DNA from: DASSNR01 sp036278935
GTDB taxonomy: Bacteria; Gemmatimonadota; Gemmatimonadetes; Gemmatimonadales; Gemmatimonadaceae
DNA length: 64,000 nucleotides
Direction of reading: 5' to 3'
Assembly: GCA_036278935.1 (NCBI GenBank)
Contig: DASUKA010000025.1
Span: 73,738 to 137,737, forward strand
Part shown: positions 18,069 to 25,935 of the stretch, piece after piece
Layout of the letters: every line of letters starts with the position of its first letter
How positions within the stretch are numbered: position 1 is the stretch's first letter
Translations under genes and position numbers: made by a program
Notes under the pieces: generated by a model
What the model was told of the DNA's origin: nothing
Databases searched by the model: none
Seen by the model: only the letters and a program-made list of their open reading frames with translations

Positions 18069-18832
18069 CGCGGAAGCGGGCGGGGCGGTTGCAGGCGGAT
18101 CCCGCTCAACTGCCGCTTGGTCTGGAGCACGCCCCGCAGAACGCCGAGCAGTTGTTGGAGCGGCTGTGGGCGCTCGGTCTGAGCGCCCGCATTACGCGCT
18201 GCCGGCTCACGCAGAACCGCGCCGTGATGGTGAGCTTCAGCGGCGCGGCGCTACGCGTGCATCGCGGCTACCTCGATGCGCCGCCCGAGGTGCTGCACGC
18301 GATCGTGCGCTTTGTCGGCGCTCGCTCACGCAGCGACCGCCGGGCGGCGCAGCGTGTCATCCTGAGCTACCCCGTCCGGGCGCCACGGCGCACGCCGGTG
18401 CGGCGGCCGAGGCAGGTGAGCCCGGAGGATGCGGCGCTCGTGCGGGAGCTCGCTTTCTGGCATCGCGAGTACAACCGGCGGTTTTTCGGTGCCAGGCTTC
18501 GCCCGATCATCATTCGCATTTCCGGGCGTATGCGCTCGCGGCTCGGGCAATACACTGCCGCGTCCCCTGCGGGGGAGCCTGCGGAAATCGCTATCAGCCG
18601 TGCCCATATCCGTCGGCACGGATGGGCGGAAGCGCAGCACACCTTGTTGCACGAGATGGTGCATCAGTGGCAGGCGGAGCACGGCTACGACATCGACCAC
18701 GGCCCTACCTTCCGCGCCAAGGCAGTGGCCATCGGCATCGCGCCCAACGCCCGTCGGGAGCTCCGCCCCGCAGCACGTGGACGCCGCGTTATCACGCAGC
18801 ACGAGCTGCTGCGCGCGGCGCGGCGCGCGTAG
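18065..18832 (+). CDS. SprT-like zinc metallopeptidase
   Basis: A 255-residue protein with a C-terminal SprT domain: HEMVHQWQ (HExxH at about 196) followed by DHGPTF, in which the histidine is the third ligand. The N-terminal region is basic and helical without a recognised domain. SprT-domain proteins include proteases that remove DNA-protein crosslinks, but bacterial members are poorly understood. It is coupled to the phosphoesterase and converges on the histidine kinase. Confidence 0.75.
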   Translation: MTRKRAGRLQADPAQLPLGLEHAPQNAEQLLERLWALGLSARITRCRLTQNRAVMVSFSGAALRVHRGYLDAPPEVLHAIVRFVGARSRSDRRAAQRVILSYPVRAPRRTPVRRPRQVSPEDAALVRELAFWHREYNRRFFGARLRPIIIRISGRMRSRLGQYTAASPAGEPAEIAISRAHIRRHGWAEAQHTLLHEMVHQWQAEHGYDIDHGPTFRAKAVAIGIAPNARRELRPAARGRRVITQHELLRAARRA

Positions 18833-18845
18833 GGTTTTCCCAGCG

Positions 18846-20846
18846 TTAGCCTGCGTGGCCGCCCGGCGCGGGGGCTGAAGAGATCGCACCGTCCGCGGCG
18901 AAGGCGGGAAGCGTGACGGGTGCGGCAGCTGGACGGAGCGGCAGGCGTAGCGTGAAGGTTGAGCCCACGCCGCTCATACTTTCGACGGTCAGCTCTCCTC
19001 CCATGGCACGCGCGAATTCGCGGCTGATGGCGAGTCCGAGCCCGGTCCCCTCCCTCGTTCGTGTCAACCCGGTCTCGGCCTGCGTGAAGGGTTCGAAGAT
19101 GCTCTCCAGCTTCTCGGGGGCAATGCCATGCCCGGTATCCGCCACGCGCACGAAGCACTCGCTGTCGCCGACCTCGCTGGCGAGCGTGATGCGACCCCCC
19201 GCGTCCGTGAACTTGACGGCGTTGGACAGAAGGTTGAGGACGATCCGCTCCAGCTTTTCCTGGTCCGCCCAGATACGCGTCATCGAACTGGCCGTGTGGT
19301 ATTCGTAGGTGATCTGCTTGGCTGCAGCCTGGGGTGCGATGAGGGCCTCGACTCCCGCCAGCGCGTCGTCCAGCTGGATCTCCGCTATACGATATTCCAC
19401 GCGTCCAGCTTCGAGCTTGGCAAAGCTCAACACATCCTCCACCAGCGCGAGGAGTGTGCGCTGGCTGCGGCGGATCCGCTCCAGGTCTTCGTGCTGCTCA
19501 CGGGTGACGGGGCCGCGAATCTCCATCTGCATGAGCTCGGCGTAACCGGCGATCGCGTTCAGTGGTGTGCGCAGCTCGTGGCTCATCGTGGCGAGGAAGC
19601 GGCTCTTCGCCTGGTTCGCCGCCTCAGCCTCGCGTCGCGCTGCCTCCGCGGCATCACGCGCCTCCTCCGCCTCCATGGTGGTTTCTTCGAGTTGCGCGTT
19701 GGCCGTTTCAATTTCCTCGCTGAGCGCCTGCGCCTCCTCCATCTGCTGCTCGAGCTCTGCGTGCGATGCGGCAACTTCGGCGGCCATGTGGTTGAAGCTT
19801 CCCGCCAGCCGTCCGATCTCATCTCCGCGCGCGACCGCCACGTCCGGTACCCGGCTGGCGTAATCCCCGCGGGCCAGTGATTCGGCGGCGAGAGTGAGCT
19901 CCGCCAGCGGGCGCGTGAGCCGCCGGCTGATGGCCCGGGCGGTCACGACGCCCGCCAGGAGGAGGACGAGGCTGAAGATGCCAAGGCGAACGACCGAGGC
20001 GCGCGCTCCCTTTTCGATCGGACTGATCGCCGCCTCGAGCGCCAGCGTCCATGGGGTGCCGGCGATGGGTGCCTCAGCGGCAAGCATGCGCCCCGCTTCC
20101 GGTCGCTCCGGCCGGATGCGTGTCTCGATGCCACCGCGCGTCTGGACATCGACCGGCGGACGGGCCGGCGATCCCTCCAGCGTGGTCCACACCGAGCCGG
20201 TGTCGTTCCGGAAGAAGACGGCGACGTTCTGGCCGATCAGGCTCTGAATGGTGCGCTCCGAGCGTGGCGACGCGGCAATCCGCCGTTGCTCCGCGATCCA
20301 GCCAAGCCGACGCGTCCCAGCGAGGATCGGGGAGACGGTCCAGAAGTACACGTGCCCACCGGTGAAATAGAGGGGTCCGAAGCGGGTGGAATCGGCGCGT
20401 CCCGGTACGAAGCTGCCCTTCGTCTCACGGGGCGCGCCCGCCGGGACAGCGGCTCCGAACTGGGCAATCAGACGGCCGCTGCGTCCCCAGAGAGTGACCC
20501 CCAGCGTATCGCTTTGGGGCAGCAGGCTCCGAACGCGGGATTCCAGGTCGTCCGGCGCGGCCCCTCCCGCGAGCACACGCCGCATCGCGGTATCCGCGGT
20601 GAGGGGGTGCAGCGTCCGCTCATACTGGGCCGTGGACGTCTGCACGGTGGATGCGAGCTGGTGCGCCACGCGCTGGAGTCGCTCGTTCGCCGCCGTGCGG
20701 GCAGCGCGGGTGACTTCACCTGCGGTCACCAGCAACACCGCGCCCACCACGAGGAGGAGGAGCAGGCTGATCAGCAGCGGCAGCTTCCGCTCCAGCGACA
20801 GGCCGTCCAGGCGCAGGAGGGTACGCTGAGTTCGGTTCACAGGCAC
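18846..20846 (-). CDS. Membrane sensor histidine kinase
   Basis: A 666-residue kinase. A first membrane helix near residues 20-40 is followed by a large extracytoplasmic sensor domain (dCache-like by length and layout), a second helix, HAMP, a glutamate-rich coiled coil, then HisKA (SHELRTPLNA, phospho-accepting H423) and HATPase with NLLSNAVKFT, DTGHGI and TGLGLAIS boxes. There is no receiver domain, and no response regulator gene is adjacent, so its partner is elsewhere. The start is GTG 20846 or 20840; both lack a strong ribosome site. Confidence 0.88.
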   Translation of the reverse strand: MPVNRTQRTLLRLDGLSLERKLPLLISLLLLLVVGAVLLVTAGEVTRAARTAANERLQRVAHQLASTVQTSTAQYERTLHPLTADTAMRRVLAGGAAPDDLESRVRSLLPQSDTLGVTLWGRSGRLIAQFGAAVPAGAPRETKGSFVPGRADSTRFGPLYFTGGHVYFWTVSPILAGTRRLGWIAEQRRIAASPRSERTIQSLIGQNVAVFFRNDTGSVWTTLEGSPARPPVDVQTRGGIETRIRPERPEAGRMLAAEAPIAGTPWTLALEAAISPIEKGARASVVRLGIFSLVLLLAGVVTARAISRRLTRPLAELTLAAESLARGDYASRVPDVAVARGDEIGRLAGSFNHMAAEVAASHAELEQQMEEAQALSEEIETANAQLEETTMEAEEARDAAEAARREAEAANQAKSRFLATMSHELRTPLNAIAGYAELMQMEIRGPVTREQHEDLERIRRSQRTLLALVEDVLSFAKLEAGRVEYRIAEIQLDDALAGVEALIAPQAAAKQITYEYHTASSMTRIWADQEKLERIVLNLLSNAVKFTDAGGRITLASEVGDSECFVRVADTGHGIAPEKLESIFEPFTQAETGLTRTREGTGLGLAISREFARAMGGELTVESMSGVGSTFTLRLPLRPAAAPVTLPAFAADGAISSAPAPGGHAG

Positions 20847-20952
20847 TCTGCCCGAGTGGAACGGTACTGGCGGCTCAAGTGTGGCCGGTGGCTCACACCA
20901 AGTTACCAGCGTGCAGGGTAAGAGCAAGGGCAAATCGCTGAGCGTGCGCATT

Positions 20953-20981
20953 TTGCGCCGGGCGGAGCACCCCGGTATTCT
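20953..20981 (+). promoter_or_regulatory. Promoter giving a probable leaderless mRNA
   Basis: TTGCGC at 20953-20958 and TATTCT at 20976-20981 are spaced by 17 bases. The -10 ends 7 bases before the ATG at 20989, so transcription should start at or next to the start codon. No ribosome-binding site precedes the gene, which agrees. Confidence 0.6.
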
Positions 20982-20988
20982 TCCCCGC

Positions 20989-22164
20989 ATGACTACCGAC
21001 TTCCTGAACCTCGACAGTACGCTCTCCGAAGAGGAGCGCGCCGTGCGCGACAGCGTCCGGCAGTTCGTTGACCAGCGGGTGTTGCCGATCATCGGCGAGT
21101 GCTACGTGGAGGGGCATTTCCCCAAGCAGTTGATCCCGGAGATGGCCGAGCTCGGGCTGTTCGGCGCCAACCTGCCGGAGGTGTACGGCTGCGCTGGGCT
21201 CAATAACGTGGCGTACGGGCTGATCATGCAGGAGCTCGAGCGCGGCGACTCCGGCCTCCGGTCCTTTGCCTCGGTGCAGGGCGCGCTGGTGATGTATCCG
21301 ATTCACGCCTTCGGCAGCGACGCGCAGAAGCAGAGCTATCTCCCGAAGATGGCGTCGGGTGAGCTGATCGGGTGCTTCGGCCTCACGGAGCCTGACTACG
21401 GCTCCAATCCCGCCGGGATGATCACCATGGCGCGCGAGCAGCCGGACGGGAGCTGGGTGCTGAACGGCGGCAAGATGTGGATCACGAACGGCTCCACGGC
21501 CCAGGTGGCGGTGGTCTGGGCCAAGACGAATGGCGACAGCAGCGAGAAGTCGATTCGCGGCTTTCTCGTGCCCACCGACTCGCCGGGATTCACGGCGCGC
21601 GACCAGAAGGGGAAGCTTTCCCTGCGCGCGTCGGATACGAGCGAGCTCGTGATGCAGGACGTGCCCCTGGACGCCACGGCGCTCCTCCCCGGCTCGCGGG
21701 GCCTCAAGAGCCCCCTCATGTGTCTCACGCAGGCCCGCTACGGCATCGCCTGGGGCGCGATCGGCGCCGCCATGGCGTGCTACGAGGAAGCCGTTTCCTA
21801 CTCGCAGAACCGGGTGATGTTCGGGAAGCCGATCGGCGGCTTTCAGCTTCAGCAGGAGCGGCTGGCCAACATGCTCACGGAACTCGTGAAGGGGCAGCTC
21901 CTGTCGCTTCACTTGGGACGATTGAAGGATTCCGGGGCGCTCACCCCGCAGCAGGTCTCGCTCGCCAAGCGCAACAACGTACACGTCGCGACGAACATCG
22001 CGCGCGAGGCGCGGCGTCTTCTGGGCGCCAACGGCATTCTCGCGGAGTACGCCTCCATGCGCCACATGGAGAATCTCGAGAGCGTCTACACGTACGAGGG
22101 GACGCACGACGTCCATACGCTGGTGCTGGGCCAGGCCATCACGGGGCTGAGCGCTTTTACATGA
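20989..22164 (+). CDS. Acyl-CoA dehydrogenase, glutaryl-CoA dehydrogenase type
   Basis: A 391-residue FAD enzyme that oxidises (and for glutaryl-CoA also decarboxylates) an acyl-CoA, passing electrons to ETF. The family-specific LRSFASVQGALVMYPI and CFGLTEPDYGSNP, VLNGGKMWITNG, RVMFGKPIGGFQLQQ and catalytic base YEGTHDVH (E370) are present. They fit glutaryl-CoA dehydrogenases better than generic short-chain enzymes. EtfB, EtfA and ETF-QO lie within 5 kb downstream, which supports its role as an electron donor to that path. Confidence 0.85.
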   Translation: MTTDFLNLDSTLSEEERAVRDSVRQFVDQRVLPIIGECYVEGHFPKQLIPEMAELGLFGANLPEVYGCAGLNNVAYGLIMQELERGDSGLRSFASVQGALVMYPIHAFGSDAQKQSYLPKMASGELIGCFGLTEPDYGSNPAGMITMAREQPDGSWVLNGGKMWITNGSTAQVAVVWAKTNGDSSEKSIRGFLVPTDSPGFTARDQKGKLSLRASDTSELVMQDVPLDATALLPGSRGLKSPLMCLTQARYGIAWGAIGAAMACYEEAVSYSQNRVMFGKPIGGFQLQQERLANMLTELVKGQLLSLHLGRLKDSGALTPQQVSLAKRNNVHVATNIAREARRLLGANGILAEYASMRHMENLESVYTYEGTHDVHTLVLGQAITGLSAFT

Positions 22165-22177
22165 GCAGCTGTGCGTA

Positions 22178-22206
22178 GGGCGGCGCGGTGAATCCGCGCG
22201 CCGCCC
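22178..22206 (+). terminator. Hairpin after the acyl-CoA dehydrogenase
   Basis: GGGCGGCGCG at 22178-22187 pairs perfectly with CGCGCCGCCC at 22197-22206 across 9 bases. It lies 14 bases beyond the dehydrogenase stop and ahead of the CPBP start chosen at 22224, consistent with an intrinsic terminator without a U tract. Confidence 0.65.
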
Positions 22207-22223
22207 GGTCCGTACGGAGTACC

Positions 22224-22994
22224 ATGCCCCAGCTGCGATCTGCCCCCGTGTCCTACTGGCGTGCCAGCCGCGCGCCGCGCTACAGCCTTCTCTTCGCCCT
22301 CCCGCTCCTGGTGGCGTACGAGGCGCTGGTCGTCCTCCTCTCGCACGGTCCCGCCGCTGGCATCCGTAACGGCGCCGACGCCATTCTCGAGACGCTCTTC
22401 TCGTTCCTTGCCGGCGCGTACGGGCCGCTGTTGTTCGGCGTTTGCCTGGTGGGCGTGGGCGCCTGGTTCGTGGTGCGCGATCTGCGGGCGCACGGCCGTC
22501 GTCTGCGGTGGCGCGTATTCGCGGTGATGCTGCTCGAGGCGCTGGCGCTCGCGCTCATCTTTGGCGTGGTGGTTTCGGCCATTACCACGCGCGTGGTCGC
22601 GCCCATCGCCCACTTCACGCGCACTGCCGATGCCGCGCTCGTACTGGCGCCCGTGGCGTCACTCGGCTGGTGGATGCGGCTCATGGTGTCGATTGGCGCC
22701 GGCCTGTACGAGGAACTCCTCTTTCGCGTGATCCTCGTGTCGGGCTTCGTCTTCATCGGAGAGCGGCTCTTGCGTTGGCGGCCGGTGACCGCCGGCGTGT
22801 GGGCCGCCGTGCTCAGCGCGCTCATCTTCTCCGCCTTTCACTACGTCGGCCCGTACGGAGATCCACTGCATCTTCGCTCCTTCGTCTTCCGAGCCATCGC
22901 GGGGCTGGCGTTCAGCACGCTCTATCTGCTCCGCGGCTTCGGCATCACCGCGTGGACGCACGCGCTGTACGACATCCTGCTGCTGGTGGTGTAA
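22224..22994 (+). CDS. CPBP-family intramembrane protease
   Basis: A 256-residue polytopic protein with the CPBP (Abi/CAAX-like) signatures YEELLFR (EExxxR, near 163-167), FSAFHYVG and AWTHALYD, all in or beside membrane helices. Members cleave prenylated or other membrane peptides, or act as membrane scaffolds. ATG 22224 is preferred to an upstream in-frame ATG at 22188, because the latter lies inside the terminator hairpin and CGGAG precedes 22224. Confidence 0.82.
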   Translation: MPQLRSAPVSYWRASRAPRYSLLFALPLLVAYEALVVLLSHGPAAGIRNGADAILETLFSFLAGAYGPLLFGVCLVGVGAWFVVRDLRAHGRRLRWRVFAVMLLEALALALIFGVVVSAITTRVVAPIAHFTRTADAALVLAPVASLGWWMRLMVSIGAGLYEELLFRVILVSGFVFIGERLLRWRPVTAGVWAAVLSALIFSAFHYVGPYGDPLHLRSFVFRAIAGLAFSTLYLLRGFGITAWTHALYDILLLVV

Positions 22995-22997
22995 GGG

Positions 22998-23105
22998 GAG
23001 AAGCGAGAAAGGAGAAAGGAGAAAGGAGAAGGAGGAACGGCTCGCGGGAGTGAGAGCTCCACTCCGGGAGCGAGTTCCTCTCCCCTTTCTCCTCTCTCGC
23101 TTCTC
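22998..23105. repeat. Long nested inverted repeat (GAGAAAGGAGAAAGG type)
   Basis: Outer arms 22998-23019 and 23084-23105 match at 21 of 22 positions as inverses. Inner arms GAGGAAC (23032-23038) and GTTCCTC (23074-23080), and CTCGC...GGAGTG against CACTCC...GCGAG, continue the pairing nearly to the centre, so about 108 bases could fold into one rod. It starts three bases after the CPBP stop and ends before etfB. The left strand is almost pure purine. Confidence 0.85.
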
Positions 23106-23175
23106 GATCTCCGCTTGAACGCCGGTCTCCTCGTCATATCTTTCGCGAGAACCTTTCATCCAAGGAGATCGGGGA

Positions 23176-23928
23176 GTGAAAATCGCCGTGTGCATCAAGC
23201 GCGCACCGGACATGGAACAGCGCTTCAAGATCGCCGCTGACGGGGCGTCCGTGGACGCCACAGGGCTCAAGTTCGACATCAGCGACTTCGACGCCTACGC
23301 GGTCGAGAAGGCGCTCAAGATCACCGAAGCGCAAGGGTCAGGAGAGGTGGTGGTGCTCTCGCTCGGTCCCGACATCGTGCAGGAGACGTTGCGCAAGGCG
23401 CTGAGTCTGGGCGCCACGCGCGCGGTGCAGCTGAAGACCGACAGCGTGCCATTCGACTCCTTCGCGATCGCTGAAGCGCTGGCGGCAGCGCTGCGGGATG
23501 GCGGCTACGATCTCATTCTCTTTGGCAAGATCGCTCTCGATTCCTCCAATGGTGCTGTTGGCGCAATGACCGCGGAGCTCCTCGGCACACCGTACGTCAC
23601 GGCGGTGTCGCAACTGGATATCGCTGATGGAACGGCCACCGCGCGCCGCGAGCTGGAGGGCGCCGCGGAAATCGTGGCCTTCCCGCTCCCCGCCGTGGTC
23701 AGCATCGATGAGGGTCCGTGGCGCCCGCGCCTTGCGTCGCTCAAGGGGATTATGGGGGCCAAGCGCAAGCCGCTGGAGGTGAAACCGGCCGAGCTTGCCC
23801 AGCCGCGCTACACGGTGCAGACCATGCAACTCCCCGCCGAGCGCACGGGCGGCCGGATCATCGGCGAGGGCGCAGACGCGGTGCCCGAGCTGGTGCGGCT
23901 GCTCCAGACAGAAGCGAAGGTGCTCTGA
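23176..23928 (+). CDS. etfB: Electron transfer flavoprotein beta subunit
   Basis: A 250-residue AMP-binding subunit of ETF, the soluble carrier that accepts electrons from acyl-CoA dehydrogenases. VKIAVCIKRAPD at the start, the FDISDFDAYAVEKAL helix and the signature ending LKGIMGAKRKPLE are family hallmarks. The GTG start has AAGGAG 9 bases upstream. etfA overlaps its stop (TGATG). Confidence 0.93.
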   Translation: MKIAVCIKRAPDMEQRFKIAADGASVDATGLKFDISDFDAYAVEKALKITEAQGSGEVVVLSLGPDIVQETLRKALSLGATRAVQLKTDSVPFDSFAIAEALAAALRDGGYDLILFGKIALDSSNGAVGAMTAELLGTPYVTAVSQLDIADGTATARRELEGAAEIVAFPLPAVVSIDEGPWRPRLASLKGIMGAKRKPLEVKPAELAQPRYTVQTMQLPAERTGGRIIGEGADAVPELVRLLQTEAKVL

Positions 23929-24914
23929 TGCCCACGGTCTTTGCATACGCGGAAACGCGGGGCGGCGAGCTGCGCCGGGTGGCGTTGGAAGCGGTGACGG
24001 CCGCCCGCACGCTGGCCGATGCTCTCGGTGGCGACGTGGAAGCCATGCTGGTCGGCGCGCCGGGGATCGCGCAGTACGCGGAGCAACTCGGCGCATACGG
24101 TGCCGACGTCGTCGTGACGGTGGAGGATGTGGCCTTCGCGCGTTACAACCCCGAAGCCACGGCCGCGGTGGCCGCGGAGCGCATCGGTTCGAAGGGCGAC
24201 CGTGCGGCGATCTTCAGTGCATCCGCGCAGGGGCGCGACCTGGCGCCGCGCGTGGCCGCGAAGCTCCGGGTGCCGCTTGCGGCGGACGTCACCGCCTTCG
24301 AGCTGCAGGGCGACGCGATCATCGTGACGCACCCGACGTATACGGGGAAGGTGATCGCCACCGCATCGCTCACGGCCAACCCCGCCGTGCTGTCCATTCG
24401 TCCCAAGAGCATCACGCCGGTGGAACACGCGCGCTCACCGCGCGTGGAAAGCATCGCGCCGGTGGGCGATCCGTCGGCGTCGCGCGTGGTGGTGCAGGAG
24501 GTGATCGAGGGGAACACGGCCGCACTCGACCTGGGGGAGGCCCCGGTGATCGTGAGCGGCGGACGCGGACTCAAGGCACCGGAGAACTTCGCGATGGTGG
24601 AGGAGCTGGCAGCCGCGTTCGGCAACGCCGCGGTCGGCGCCACGCGTGCGGTGACGGACGAAGGCTGGCGGCCACACACCGATCAGATCGGCCAGACCGG
24701 GCGTCTGGTCAGTCCCGATCTGTACGTGGCCGTCGGGATCTCGGGTGCCATCCAGCATCTGGCCGGCATGCGGACGTCCAAGACGATCGTCGCGATCAAC
24801 AAGGACCGGGAAGCGCCCATCTTCAAGATCGCGGACTACGGGATCGTGGGAGATGCCTTCGAGATCGTGCCCGCGCTCACCGCGGCGGTACGGGAGGTGC
24901 GGAAAGGAGGGTAA
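23928..24914 (+). CDS. etfA: Electron transfer flavoprotein alpha subunit
   Basis: A 328-residue FAD-binding subunit. The C-terminal signature is clear: [50 protein letters not shown] and [20 protein letters not shown], which bind FAD. It is translationally coupled to etfB, and the two form the heterodimer that reduces ETF-QO encoded about 1 kb downstream. Confidence 0.94.
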   Translation: MPTVFAYAETRGGELRRVALEAVTAARTLADALGGDVEAMLVGAPGIAQYAEQLGAYGADVVVTVEDVAFARYNPEATAAVAAERIGSKGDRAAIFSASAQGRDLAPRVAAKLRVPLAADVTAFELQGDAIIVTHPTYTGKVIATASLTANPAVLSIRPKSITPVEHARSPRVESIAPVGDPSASRVVVQEVIEGNTAALDLGEAPVIVSGGRGLKAPENFAMVEELAAAFGNAAVGATRAVTDEGWRPHTDQIGQTGRLVSPDLYVAVGISGAIQHLAGMRTSKTIVAINKDREAPIFKIADYGIVGDAFEIVPALTAAVREVRKGG

Positions 24915-25017
24915 GAGTTGTGGGTTATGAGTCTTGGGTTGTCGACGTCCAGTATGGATGCGCACCTGACCCGACACTCACGACCCACAGCCCGGAGCTC
25001 ACAACTCATACCCCCAC
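24915..25017. repeat. Intergenic inverted-word repeat (GTTGTGGGTTATGAG type)
   Basis: From the base after the etfA stop, GAGTTGTGGGTTATGAGTC and GGGTTGTC are followed by complementary words (CTCACGACCCACAG, CTCACAACTCATACCC) up to 8 bases before the next ATG. Pairing is patchy, with several possible registers. The words are the same as at 10717, 30396, 43548 and 55197. Confidence 0.6.
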
Positions 25018-25024
25018 GTTCTGC

Positions 25025-25666
25025 ATGAAGACCAAGTCTGGGCTGCTGGGCGCGGTGCTGCTCGCCGCATGCGCGACGTCTGTGCAGGCTCAGGCGAGCA
25101 CGCCGTACACGGGCTATCGGCTCGGCGCATCGGTGTACGCGGGGTATATGCAGTTCGATCGGCTCTTCCGCGCCACGAACGGCGCATCATTCACGAATGG
25201 CGATGCCGCGCAGGTCGGGGTGCAGGGTGGCGTGAGCCTCAATTCGATCATCGCGGTCATCGGCAACCTCACCTATGCGCGGACGCCTGGGCACTTCGCG
25301 CTGGACAGCCTCGCATCGGCCGTCGGCTTCTCGTCAGACATCGACGTCTGGATGCTGGACGCGGACGTGCAACTGCGCATTCCCTCCGGCTTGCAGGTGA
25401 TACCGCTCGTGCAGGCGGGCGCAGGCGTTGCACGATATGGGCTGCACGTCAACGGGGGCCGGCATACGCGCAACGACGTGGAGTTCAATGTGGGACTGGG
25501 CGCCGACATCCCCCTCTCGCGCACCCTGGGGTTGGTCGTGTTGGCCAGAGACTATATCATCACCTTCGGATGGAATCCGGTGGGCGATCCGCTCATTGAC
25601 CGCCACCTGGACAAGAGCACGAGCACCAATATCGGCGTGAGCGTCGGGGTGACGATCGGCTACTGA
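25025..25666 (+). CDS. Outer-membrane beta-barrel protein
   Basis: A 213-residue protein with signal peptide MKTKSGLLGAVLLAACATSVQAQ followed by glycine-rich alternating strands (RLGASVYAGYMQFDRL, AQVGVQGGVSLNS, VEFNVGLGADIPL) and the C-terminal strand NIGVSVGVTIGY, aromatic-terminated as in OmpA/OmpW-like 8-strand barrels. A cysteine in LLAACA might instead act as a lipobox, but the downstream AQA cleavage site looks better. Function unknown. Confidence 0.75.
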   Translation: MKTKSGLLGAVLLAACATSVQAQASTPYTGYRLGASVYAGYMQFDRLFRATNGASFTNGDAAQVGVQGGVSLNSIIAVIGNLTYARTPGHFALDSLASAVGFSSDIDVWMLDADVQLRIPSGLQVIPLVQAGAGVARYGLHVNGGRHTRNDVEFNVGLGADIPLSRTLGLVVLARDYIITFGWNPVGDPLIDRHLDKSTSTNIGVSVGVTIGY

Positions 25667-25935
25667 GCATCGCGCGGCGTGACGTGGGCGAGGCGGCGTG
25701 TGAGATTGCCGTGGGATGATGGCGGATCCGCCCCGCCGCCCGCGCTCTGATGCGCGGTCGTTCGTCCCCGATGCGCGCTTGTCTCCATGCTTGCGCAGCC
25801 GTAGCTTGCGCTGTCCCGCCAGCCATGGACGCCCGCGCCCGCAGGGGCCGGCCCATCTCTTGTGCACGATGCTCGCGCCTCGCCGTCCGGAGTGCCGAGC
25901 CGCGCTGACACGCGCACGACGGAGCAGCGAACGGC
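25667..25935. other. Intergenic region without a recognised gene
   Basis: No frame here has convincing coding character. A perfect 12-base palindrome GGCGGATCCGCC lies near 25728. No promoter with both boxes is obvious for the downstream ETF-QO gene. Confidence 0.4.

Noticed and set aside
22188..22223. Upstream ATG for the CPBP gene
   Set aside because: It lies inside the terminator hairpin of the previous gene, and a better ribosome site precedes the ATG at 22224.
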